DNA of 5,129 bases from an uncultured Eubacteriales bacterium (GTDB lineage Bacteria > Bacillota > Clostridia > Lachnospirales > Lachnospiraceae): assembly GCA_902783795.1 (NCBI GenBank), contig CACZSO010000341.1:1-5129 (forward strand), in the 5' to 3' direction. Below the pieces are notes generated by a model. The model was not told the DNA's origin. It made no database searches and worked only from the letters and a program-made list of their open reading frames with translations. Shown in pieces: positions 1-5,129 of the stretch (position 1 is its first letter; each line of letters begins with the position of its first letter). A program made the position numbers and the translations under genes.

Positions 1-512
1 AAGCCCATGGCCAGAGCGCCGGAGGCGGTAGCCAAAAGCTGCATGCCGGCCACCAGCGGGGACTCCTGGACCAGGTCCATGTAAGCCTTCATAAACTGGT
101 CCATGTCCAGACCGGTTTCCATCAGGAGCTTCACCATTACGGGAATCAGGCCAATCAGGGAGACTGCGGTCTGGATCAGCAGCATGGCGAAAACGACCCA
201 GAGGCAGAAGAATAATGTAGCGATCTTTCCGCTTTGCCGGCGGGGCTGATAAACAGGCCGCGGAACCTGATTCGGGAGCTGATAGCTAGGGATCTGTTCA
301 AATTGATCCTGGGAAGCATAGGAATCAGTGGTATTCAGATAGGTGTCTCTCAGATCCTGCGAGAGAGAAGGATCTGCGGCATCCGGGAGGTTATCTTTCT
401 GCTCCCCGGTAATAACAGTATCTGTGTTTTCGGGAATATAGGGTGTCCCGTTCAGTGTATTTTCTGTGTTATTCTTAAATATGTCATCCATAGGTGTTTC
501 CGGTATGGTCAT
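1..512 (-). CDS. Membrane protein, N-terminal part (possible CPBP-type intramembrane protease)
   Basis: An open minus-strand frame of 170 codons runs without a stop from an ATG at 512 off the left edge, so only the N-terminal part is present. The start is supported by an AAGGGGG ribosome binding site at 523-529, ten bases upstream, and by a good promoter at 545-573. Residues 1-96 are hydrophilic, rich in Asp, Asn, Gln, Pro and Thr, with no signal peptide; this head is probably cytoplasmic and disordered. A basic stretch (RRQSGK, 91-96) precedes a long hydrophobic segment at about 97-123. A short amphipathic Met/Asp-rich stretch follows (131-150), and a second hydrophobic segment begins near 153. 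A disordered head followed by this spacing recalls Lachnospiraceae CPBP (Abi-type) intramembrane proteases, but the catalytic motifs would lie outside the window, so that family call is a guess. The coding and topology calls are firm. The gene is divergent from the signalling operon. Confidence 0.8.
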   Translation of the reverse strand, partial: MTIPETPMDDIFKNNTENTLNGTPYIPENTDTVITGEQKDNLPDAADPSLSQDLRDTYLNTTDSYASQDQFEQIPSYQLPNQVPRPVYQPRRQSGKIATLFFCLWVVFAMLLIQTAVSLIGLIPVMVKLLMETGLDMDQFMKAYMDLVQESPLVAGMQLLATASGALAMG

Positions 513-544
513 GATCTTAAGTCCCCCTTGTATTTCATGAAAGA

Positions 545-573
545 ATCATACCCCTGAAAGCCATGTTTTGCAA
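545..573 (-). promoter_or_regulatory. Sigma-A-type promoter for the leftward membrane-protein gene
   Basis: Read on the minus strand, TTGCAA (568-573) and TATGAT (545-550) are separated by exactly 17 bases. The -10 matches consensus at 5 of 6 positions and the -35 at 4 of 6. Transcription would start near 538, giving a leader of about 26 bases that carries the AAGGGGG ribosome binding site. The -35 hexamer lies inside one arm of the inverted repeat described at 567-638. Confidence 0.65.
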
Positions 574-638
574 GTGTTTTGCCAAATTACTGCTGTTGAT
601 TTGTGTGATCAGGAAAGTCATTTGGCGCCTCTTGCAAA
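567..638. repeat. Interrupted inverted repeat spanning both divergent -35 regions
   Basis: The left arm at 567-587 reads TTTGCAAG, six bases, GCCAAAT. The right arm at 620-638 reads ATTTGGC, four bases, CTTGCAAA, which is the same bipartite element inverted. The 8-base and 7-base halves match perfectly and only the internal spacer differs (6 versus 4). Each arm contains the TTGCAA -35 hexamer of the promoter firing away from it, and the ATTTGGC half sits just upstream of that -35. The 32-base centre (588-619) holds a TGATCA palindrome at 606-611. Because both transcripts start outside the arms, the repeat is not transcribed from these promoters, which favours a protein-binding site over an RNA structure. 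That role is inferred. Confidence 0.6.
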
Positions 639-660
639 TCCTGTCAGATTCAGATACAAT
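632..660 (+). promoter_or_regulatory. Sigma-A-type promoter for the signalling operon
   Basis: TTGCAA (632-637) and TACAAT (655-660) are separated by 17 bases; the -10 matches consensus at 5 of 6 positions and the -35 at 4 of 6. Transcription would start near 667, leaving a leader of about 55 bases before the ATG at 722. The -35 is identical to that of the divergent promoter at 545-573. Confidence 0.65.
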
Positions 661-721
661 CAATTCAGGATGTCAAAGGCTTTAACTTAAGGTGTCCGGA
701 CGTTTATAAGGGAGAAACAAT

Positions 722-2380
722 ATGACAGTGAACACACAGAAAAAGAATACCAGCCTTTTCCTGGGCTTCCTTCTTCTGGCCGGGATCACTAACCTTCTGG
801 CCCGTACCGGCATCCCGGAACTGGATTCATTACTGACACTGATCAATTACATGATATATGTGGGCCTGCTGTTATTCTGGATCGAATCTGTCAGGGTCAG
901 GCTTCTTCCTGATCGCGCCAGGACCTATATCCTGGGGGCAGCATTTCTAATGCTTTTTTATATGCTGCTTCGTATTTTTAAATACCGTATGGCAGCAGAT
1001 AATATAGTTCTCCGCTATACGGTTTACGCTTACTGGATTCCTCAGATGCTGATCCCGGCCTTATTCCTTATGACTTGTATCCGGATCCGGCGCGGGAGAC
1101 AAGAGGAAAAAAAGAGAAGCGAGACTGTCCTGCTGATTCCGGCGGTAATATTGTCTCTTCTGGTCATGACGAATGATCTTCATACACTGATCTATGTTCC
1201 AAAGGTGGATCTTAATCAGTTTATCGTTTCCGGCGGTACGTATACTTATGGCCCGATGCTCTACGTCTTGTATGCATGGATGGCCCTGGCTACCCTGACG
1301 GGTCTGATCCTTTTATTCCGGGAGACCGGCCGACGTTCTCCGAAAGTGATCTTTATTCTTTTGGGAGAGATCTTCCTCTGGTTTGGGATGATCCTGGTGA
1401 ACATTTTGATCCTGGATAAGCTATCTCGGGCTATAGGGCTGTTTAAACAGTCTCCACGGATATTTAATGTTCCGGAGATCCATATTTTCGGGATGCTGGG
1501 GGTGTTTGAGATCTGTATCCGGTACCGGCTCATCCCCTATAACGAAAATTATGCAGGCGTTTTTCAGAAGCTGCAGATCCCGGCTGCAATTACTGATAAG
1601 GACTTCAAGATTGTATATCATTCCGACATAGAATTTCCCGCAAGTCAGGCGGATCTTGAAAAAGCAATGATAATACCGGCTCCATTGACACCAGATCTGA
1701 AGCTTTACGGAAAAGAACTTCAGGCAGGCTATGCTTTCTGGGTGGAAGATGAGAGTGATATTCATCGGGCACAGGAAAAACTGGAAGAAGCCAATGAGGT
1801 GATCGAAGAAGAAAATGATCTTATACAGGCTGAAACAGAGCAGAAAGAAAAAGATGCCTACCTGCAGTCCAGACACCGCATCTACCATGAGATCGCGGAA
1901 AAGCTCTACCCCTGTCAGAAGCGGATCGGACAGCTTCTGGATGCTGTAAAGCCCGGGGCTGCTGATTATAAAGAGTTGATCGCACGGGTATCCGTGCTGA
2001 ATGCTTATGTAAAACGTAAAACGAATCTGCTGCTTCTTTCAGCAGAAAATGAAGTGCTGAATACCAGGGAACTCTTTCTGGCACTGCAGGAGTCAGCATC
2101 GTATTTTACACTGGCAGGACTGCAGACGACCGTACTGGAGTCAGAGGAAAGACAGGACTATGCAGAGAAACTCATGGCACTTTATGATGCATTCGAGAGC
2201 CTGGCTGAGCAGCTGGTGGGGAAGGCCCCGTCACTAATGGTTTCCGGGAAAGACGACGGGCTCAGACTGGCAGCGGAAACGGATCATCTTCCGGATACAG
2301 ATGGGATACTGCTGCCGGTACAGATGAATCAGAGTGAGAATATCCTGTACATGGATATCCTTGGCAGGAAAGAGAGGTGA
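722..2380 (+). CDS. 7TM-type sensor protein with histidine-kinase-like helices but no recognisable ATP-binding motifs
   Basis: This 552-residue inner-membrane protein starts at ATG 722, seven bases after AAGGGAG (708-714). It has seven or eight hydrophobic spans, at about 11-28, 37-55, 69-85, 100-121, 134-150, 177-199, 207-231 and possibly 250-266, resembling the 7TM sensor region of some histidine kinases. Residues 280-345 look PAS-like (LQIPAAITDKDFKIVYHSD, then AGYAFWVED). A Glu-rich coiled coil follows (346-380), then RHRIYHEIAEKL, where H389 followed by E390 sits where a DHp phosphoacceptor would be. Residues 415-440 form another helix with a KRK and Leu-rich patch. The C-terminal part (about 445-552) has the length of a kinase ATPase domain, but I see no N-box Asn and no DxGxG or GxGL motif. 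It is probably a sensor or pseudo-kinase partner of the kinase encoded six bases downstream. Ligand unknown. It could also be a scaffold with no phosphotransfer role. Confidence 0.85.
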   Translation: MTVNTQKKNTSLFLGFLLLAGITNLLARTGIPELDSLLTLINYMIYVGLLLFWIESVRVRLLPDRARTYILGAAFLMLFYMLLRIFKYRMAADNIVLRYTVYAYWIPQMLIPALFLMTCIRIRRGRQEEKKRSETVLLIPAVILSLLVMTNDLHTLIYVPKVDLNQFIVSGGTYTYGPMLYVLYAWMALATLTGLILLFRETGRRSPKVIFILLGEIFLWFGMILVNILILDKLSRAIGLFKQSPRIFNVPEIHIFGMLGVFEICIRYRLIPYNENYAGVFQKLQIPAAITDKDFKIVYHSDIEFPASQADLEKAMIIPAPLTPDLKLYGKELQAGYAFWVEDESDIHRAQEKLEEANEVIEEENDLIQAETEQKEKDAYLQSRHRIYHEIAEKLYPCQKRIGQLLDAVKPGAADYKELIARVSVLNAYVKRKTNLLLLSAENEVLNTRELFLALQESASYFTLAGLQTTVLESEERQDYAEKLMALYDAFESLAEQLVGKAPSLMVSGKDDGLRLAAETDHLPDTDGILLPVQMNQSENILYMDILGRKER

Positions 2381-2390
2381 TATGACATGA
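2371..2390 (+). promoter_or_regulatory. Coupled ribosome binding site and stop/start junction
   Basis: The Shine-Dalgarno GAGGTGA (2374-2380) contains the TGA stop of the upstream gene, and the downstream ATG follows after six bases at 2387. This is a classic translational-coupling arrangement. An earlier ATG at 2382 opens only ATG-ACA-TGA, whose stop overlaps the true start codon. The ATG at 2387 has the better spacing, and the response-regulator gene has the same GAGGTGA-N6-start layout. Confidence 0.7.
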
Positions 2391-3676
2391 CGATGCACGA
2401 ACTCATGGGAATATCGGCTCGGCAGATGGTCATGACTTTCAGCTTTCTTCTGCTGATCCTGCACATGATATTGGTTTATACAGTGTTCCGGGATAAAAGA
2501 AGCTGCCGGATGCAGGTTATAAATTTGATGTTGTTCCTTGTGAATGCTGCTGTTTTCTACCTGATGCTTCTGCACATATGTTGGGGAGTGAATGGTCTGT
2601 CTGAGAAAAAGCAGCTATCCTTCCTGCTTGTGTTTTTTAACGCCCTGCCTGTTTCAGCAGTGATCCTTTATATGATACTGGATGCCGTCTTTCTTGCTGC
2701 TGCTTTGCGGGAGCTGTTTCTCTTCAGAAAGAACTTTCTGACACGGGAGAGCATTAAAGAGACCATGGATCTGCTCCCTGTAGGTATTGCATTTGGAAAG
2801 GAAGATGGAACTGTGGTTTTCAGCAATCTTACCATGAATGACCTTTCCAGGACATTGACGGGGAAAAGCCTTTCCAATCTCCTTTCTTTTCAGGAATCGA
2901 TAAAAAAGAGGGTGAAAGAAAAAGGACAGAATGGCGCGCTGATCCAGATTCCTGACAGTTCTGATGTCTGGCAGCTTGCAGCTGAAACATTGGAAATAGA
3001 TGGAGAATTCATGATACAGCTGACAGCAACAGACATCTCCGGGCAGGCGGCCGTGATGAAAGAGCTGGAAGAAAAGAACGAGAAGCTGCGGGATATCCAC
3101 ATGCGGCTTTCCATCTACAACAAACAGGTCGGCAGGATCATTATAGCTCAGGAACTTTTGACCGCCCGGATGGCGGTCCATAATGAGGTGGGCAATGTCC
3201 TGCTGGAAAGCCGGCATTATCTGCAGGATCCGGCATCCTTCGATGAACAGCGGCTTCTGCAGGCGCTGAAGATGACAAATACTTATCTCCTTAAGGACTT
3301 TGAAGAGGATGATACCGCCGGAGATACATTGACAGAAGCGATGGAAATGGCAGAAGCCGTTGGAGTGGATGTGATCATTTCCGGAGTGATTCCGGCGGAC
3401 GAACCCTTCCGCCGTATTCTGGCCGCGGCGATTCGGGAATGTGCCTCTAATACGGTAAAGCACGCTGACGGGGACACCCTTTCTGTCGATATCCGGAAGG
3501 AAGCAGGAGAAATGGTGTATGTTTTTAAGAATAACGGAATACAGCCTCAGGAACTGATCCGCGAGTCCGGCGGTCTTTCATCTCTCAGGCTTCTGGTGGA
3601 AAAAGAAAACGGAACAATGAAAACAGAAATATCACCGGCCTTTCAGCTGACGATCCGCCTGCCGAAAGCACATTGA
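2387..3676 (+). CDS. Membrane-bound sensor histidine kinase (PAS, DHp, HATPase)
   Basis: This 429-residue kinase should autophosphorylate on histidine and donate phosphate to the response regulator encoded next. About three hydrophobic spans (13-33, 43-63, 79-108) precede a PAS-like domain (about 121-215, with LLPVGIAFGKEDGTVVFSN) and a short coiled coil (219-243). The H-box is RMAVHNEVGNVLL, making H265 the likely phosphoacceptor; many HisKA_3-type kinases have Asp or Glu after this His, whereas here it is N266. The ATPase domain has a clear N-box, AIRECASNTVKHA (N355, K358, H359). It also has a G-region with N382-N383-G384, where many kinases have an Asp, followed by SGGLSSLRLLVEKENGTM (394-411), a good match to the second Gly-rich box. 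The domain order and the LuxR-type partner suggest the NarX/LiaS-like kinase group. The start at 2387 follows from the coupled ribosome binding site. Substrate signal unknown; kinase function is well supported. Confidence 0.9.
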   Translation: MTMHELMGISARQMVMTFSFLLLILHMILVYTVFRDKRSCRMQVINLMLFLVNAAVFYLMLLHICWGVNGLSEKKQLSFLLVFFNALPVSAVILYMILDAVFLAAALRELFLFRKNFLTRESIKETMDLLPVGIAFGKEDGTVVFSNLTMNDLSRTLTGKSLSNLLSFQESIKKRVKEKGQNGALIQIPDSSDVWQLAAETLEIDGEFMIQLTATDISGQAAVMKELEEKNEKLRDIHMRLSIYNKQVGRIIIAQELLTARMAVHNEVGNVLLESRHYLQDPASFDEQRLLQALKMTNTYLLKDFEEDDTAGDTLTEAMEMAEAVGVDVIISGVIPADEPFRRILAAAIRECASNTVKHADGDTLSVDIRKEAGEMVYVFKNNGIQPQELIRESGGLSSLRLLVEKENGTMKTEISPAFQLTIRLPKAH

Positions 3677-3724
3677 CGCAATAGGCTTGAGATTAACAGT
3701 CAAATAGATACCGCGGGGGAAAAA

Positions 3725-3742
3725 ATGGGCCGAACGGCCCAT
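3725..3742. repeat. Perfect palindrome abutting the response-regulator promoter
   Basis: ATGGGCC, loop GAAC, GGCCCAT forms a perfect 7-bp stem with a tetraloop. It has no T-run directly after it, so it is a poor terminator. Its last two bases are the first two of the -35 hexamer at 3741-3746, which would suit an operator. As RNA from the upstream operon it could also cap the 3' end of the kinase message. A competing hairpin (CGGCC at 3735-3739 with GGCCG at 3747-3751) cannot form at the same time. Confidence 0.5.
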
Positions 3743-3769
3743 GACAGGCCGAGGCAGTTTTATTATAAT
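3741..3769 (+). promoter_or_regulatory. Strong sigma-A-type promoter for the response regulator
   Basis: ATGACA (3741-3746, 5 of 6 to consensus) and a perfect TATAAT (3764-3769) are separated by 17 bases, the best promoter match in the window. Transcription would begin near 3776, giving a leader of about 97 bases before the GTG at 3873. The response regulator can therefore be expressed apart from the two sensor genes. Confidence 0.65.
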
Positions 3770-3788
3770 GAGATCAGGAATTATAGGG

Positions 3789-3812
3789 AAAGGGTGAAGT
3801 ATACCCTTTTTT
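3789..3812 (+). terminator. Small intrinsic-terminator-like hairpin, possible attenuator
   Basis: AAAGGGT (3789-3795) pairs perfectly with ACCCTTT (3803-3809) around a 7-base loop, and the T-run extends from 3807 to 3812. The stem is short, with only three G-C pairs, so termination would be partial. It could end transcripts from the kinase operon. It also lies about 13 bases downstream of the start expected from the promoter at 3741-3769, so it could attenuate the response-regulator transcript. Confidence 0.5.
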
Positions 3813-3859
3813 ACGGAAACAGAGCGGAGTATAAAAAACGTAAATTCGTGCTATAAAGC

Positions 3860-3876
3860 GAGGTGAGCCTATGTGA
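3860..3876 (+). promoter_or_regulatory. Ribosome binding site and ATG-TGA / GTG overlapping start
   Basis: GAGGTGA (3860-3866) is followed after six bases by the GTG at 3873, the same spacing as at the kinase gene. An ATG at 3871 overlaps this GTG but is followed at once by TGA, so it encodes nothing. The frame of the response regulator is closed upstream by a TGA at 3864-3866, so GTG 3873 is the only start that precedes the receiver domain. Confidence 0.7.
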
Positions 3877-4532
3877 ACGAAAAAATCAAAGTACTGGTCG
3901 TAGACGACCAGTATGTAGCCAGGAGCTTCTTTGAGATCCATGTGGAAATGACTAAACGGTATGAGCTGGCAGCGTCTCTTTCCACAGCAGAACAGGCAGT
4001 TTCCTGGTGCTTGGAACATCCGGTAGACCTGGTGATCATGGACGTGATGATGAAATACGGGCTGGACGGACTGACCTGCGCCCGGACCATCAAGAACAAC
4101 CATCCAAAGACCCGGATCATTCTGGCCACATCCACAGCAGAATCCAGTTGGATCGAGAAGGCCAGGAAAGCAAAGATCGACAGCTTCTGGTTCAAAGAAT
4201 ATTCGGATATGCCGCTGACGGAAGTGATGGACCGCACCATGGGCGGAGAATCCGTCTACCCGGATGTTCAGCCGAATCCGGTTTTCGGAGAAGTCAGAAA
4301 GTATGATCTTTCCGACCGGGAACTGGAAGTGCTGCGGGACCTGACCCGTAACCTGACGAATGAAGAGATAGCAGAGGACCTGCATATCTCTCCTTACACG
4401 GTTAAGCGTCACATTGAAAATATGCTGTCAAAGACTGGCTACCGCAGCCGTGTGGATCTGGCAGTGAATGCCAGGATATTGGGTCTGGTGGTCCATGAGG
4501 ATAACAGAGTCAATACAGGAAGCAGAAAATGA
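3873..4532 (+). CDS. NarL/LuxR-type response regulator (receiver plus HTH)
   Basis: This 219-residue cytoplasmic DNA-binding regulator is the probable phosphate acceptor of the kinase upstream. The receiver domain (about 5-122) has every key residue: the acidic pair D11-D12, the phosphoacceptor D57 in VDLVIMDVMM, the switch threonine T86 in ILATSTAE, and the lysine K108 in FWFKEY. A short linker leads to a LuxR-type helix-turn-helix (about 144-205). It carries the expected LSDRELEVL, LTNEEIAEDLHISPYTVKRHI and LSKTGYRSRVDLA pattern, including the recognition helix with T176-V177-K178. Length is normal for the NarL family. Translation starts at a GTG with a good ribosome binding site. The gene has its own promoter (3741-3769) and a hairpin in its leader, so it may be expressed independently of the kinase pair. 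Targets are unknown; the adjacent secreted-protein gene and the divergent promoter region are reasonable candidates. Confidence 0.95.
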   Translation: MNEKIKVLVVDDQYVARSFFEIHVEMTKRYELAASLSTAEQAVSWCLEHPVDLVIMDVMMKYGLDGLTCARTIKNNHPKTRIILATSTAESSWIEKARKAKIDSFWFKEYSDMPLTEVMDRTMGGESVYPDVQPNPVFGEVRKYDLSDRELEVLRDLTRNLTNEEIAEDLHISPYTVKRHIENMLSKTGYRSRVDLAVNARILGLVVHEDNRVNTGSRK

Positions 4533-4575
4533 AAGTGCTTTATGGCACTTAAAAGAAAAGAGCCTGATAAGGGCT
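4533..4575 (+). other. Two small hairpins in the gap before the secreted-protein gene
   Basis: AAGTGC (4533-4538) pairs with GCACTT (4545-4550) directly after the response-regulator stop codon. AGCC (4561-4564) can pair with GGCT (4572-4575) just before the next ribosome binding site. Neither has a T-run, and I see no convincing promoter in the 63-base gap. The next gene is therefore probably read from the response-regulator transcript, with these stems as possible mRNA-stability or processing elements. Confidence 0.3.
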
Positions 4576-4595
4576 GAAGAGAAAGGAGTATTTTC

Positions 4596-5087
4596 ATGAA
4601 GAAAAGAAAATGGCTGATAGGAGTCTTAGTACTGCTTATGGCAGTCATGATAGCCCCGGCAGCCGGAAAAACAGTCCATGCAGCCACGAAGCTCACACTT
4701 AAAGAGCTTAAGTGGACCAGATTTTACTCAGATAGCAACAAACTAAGTCTATATGTGCTGCCTTCGAGTAATGTTAAGAACTACACATTCCGGATCTACA
4801 AAAGCACGAATAAGAATGATCCCTCTTCGATGCAGACCCAGGCGGTCTACTCAGTGATAACCTCTTCCAACATCGCAAGGAAGGAAACGTTCGGCGGGGA
4901 TTTCGAGGCGTATATCAAGCAGAATCCGGACTACTATTATCAGTTTTCGGTAACCGCATCGCCGGCAAACAGTGATTACCTGACTTCAGACGAGACCTAT
5001 TCAACGGCGATCCTGGGGCAGTGGCTGGCGGACGGTTATTATACCGGATGCGAGCTGTCGAAACTGAAACTGAAAGTGACGGAATAG
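4596..5087 (+). CDS. Small secreted protein with fibronectin-III-like body, function unknown
   Basis: This 163-residue protein starts at ATG 4596, seven bases after AAAGGAG (4582-4588). It has a textbook Sec signal peptide: basic MKKRKW, a hydrophobic core (about 7-23), and a likely cleavage after VHA at residue 29. No lipobox cysteine or sortase motif is present, so the mature protein (about 133 residues) should be released or held non-covalently. The body is rich in alternating polar and aromatic strands (NKLSLYVL, NYTFRIYKS, YYYQFSVTAS, ETYSTAILGQW), which resembles a single fibronectin type III-like beta sandwich. I do not recognise a named family. There is one cysteine, C152, near the C terminus, followed by a KLKLKV tail. 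It lies 63 bases after the response-regulator gene with no clear terminator between them, suggesting co-transcription. It may be an output of the system or a ligand-binding accessory; neither is shown by the sequence. Confidence 0.8.
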   Translation: MKKRKWLIGVLVLLMAVMIAPAAGKTVHAATKLTLKELKWTRFYSDSNKLSLYVLPSSNVKNYTFRIYKSTNKNDPSSMQTQAVYSVITSSNIARKETFGGDFEAYIKQNPDYYYQFSVTASPANSDYLTSDETYSTAILGQWLADGYYTGCELSKLKLKVTE

Positions 5088-5089
5088 TT

Positions 5090-5129
5090 CGGTAATAAGA
5101 TCGGTGTCGGAAGTACCCTGTTATTATCG
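5090..5129 (+). repeat. Inverted repeat at the right edge, possible start of a terminator
   Basis: CGGTAATAA (5090-5098) can pair with TTATTATCG (5121-5129) with a single G-U wobble, giving a 9-bp stem around a 22-base loop in which GGT (5103-5105) can also pair with ACC (5115-5117). It starts three bases after the stop codon of the secreted-protein gene. Whether a T-run follows cannot be seen because the window ends at the last stem base. It could be a terminator, part of a longer palindrome, or chance. Confidence 0.3.

Noticed and set aside
234..557. Plus-strand open frame of 107 codons in the left region
   Set aside because: It is antisense to the membrane-protein gene, crosses its promoter, and lacks a good ribosome binding site. 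The minus-strand frame is open for the full 512 bases with a proper start region.
2654..3463. Long open frame antisense to the kinase gene (269 codons)
   Set aside because: It lies fully opposite a gene with clear kinase motifs, and its translation is rich in Cys, His and Arg with no coherent domain. It is a composition shadow.
3830..3857. TATAAA at 3830-3835 and at 3852-3857 as response-regulator promoters
   Set aside because: Neither has a credible -35 at 16-18 bases, and the second would start transcription within the ribosome binding site.
3774..4412. Long open frame antisense to the response regulator (212 codons)
   Set aside because: It overlaps the well-supported receiver and HTH gene; no domain is recognisable and no ribosome binding site is evident.
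5085..5129. Frame stays open for 14 codons after the TAG stop of the secreted protein, hinting at a broken longer gene or read-through
   Set aside because: Fourteen open codons occur by chance about half the time, and an inverted repeat directly after the stop fits a real gene end better.

Overview
The window looks like chromosomal DNA from a Gram-positive Firmicute, probably a Clostridia / Lachnospiraceae-type gut anaerobe. The grounds are strong AAGGGAG and GAGGTGA ribosome binding sites, sigma-A-type promoters with 17-bp spacers, moderate base composition, and kinase families that I associate with that group. The taxonomic call is an inference from style, not from a marker gene.

Layout. 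(1) Positions 1-512, minus strand: the 5' part (170 codons) of a membrane protein that runs off the left edge. It has an acidic, Pro/Gln-rich cytoplasmic head followed by transmembrane segments and is tentatively of the CPBP type. (2) Positions 513-721: a divergent promoter region. Both promoters have the same palindromic -35 hexamer, and both -35s sit inside the arms of one long interrupted inverted repeat. (3) Positions 722-2380 and 2387-3676, plus strand: two translationally coupled membrane signalling proteins. The first has a multi-span sensor region, a PAS-like segment, a coiled coil and a histidine-containing helix, but no recognisable ATP-binding motifs. The second has membrane helices, a PAS-like domain, an H-box and an intact-looking N-box ATPase domain. 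(4) Positions 3677-3872: an intergenic region with a palindrome, a strong promoter and a small intrinsic-terminator-like hairpin lying between that promoter and the next gene. (5) Positions 3873-4532: a NarL/LuxR-type response regulator starting at GTG. (6) Positions 4596-5087: a small secreted protein with a clear signal peptide and a fibronectin-III-like beta-rich body. An inverted repeat follows and is cut by the window end.

Inferred working model: the 7TM-type protein senses a signal and pairs with the catalytic kinase, which phosphorylates the response regulator. The regulator then controls targets that could include the secreted protein next to it and the divergent membrane protein. The most interesting points are the kinase/pseudo-kinase pairing, the mirrored promoter element shared by the divergent genes, and a possible attenuator in the response-regulator leader. 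None of these can be called new without database comparison. I found no RNA genes, insertion sequences, CRISPR arrays or origins.
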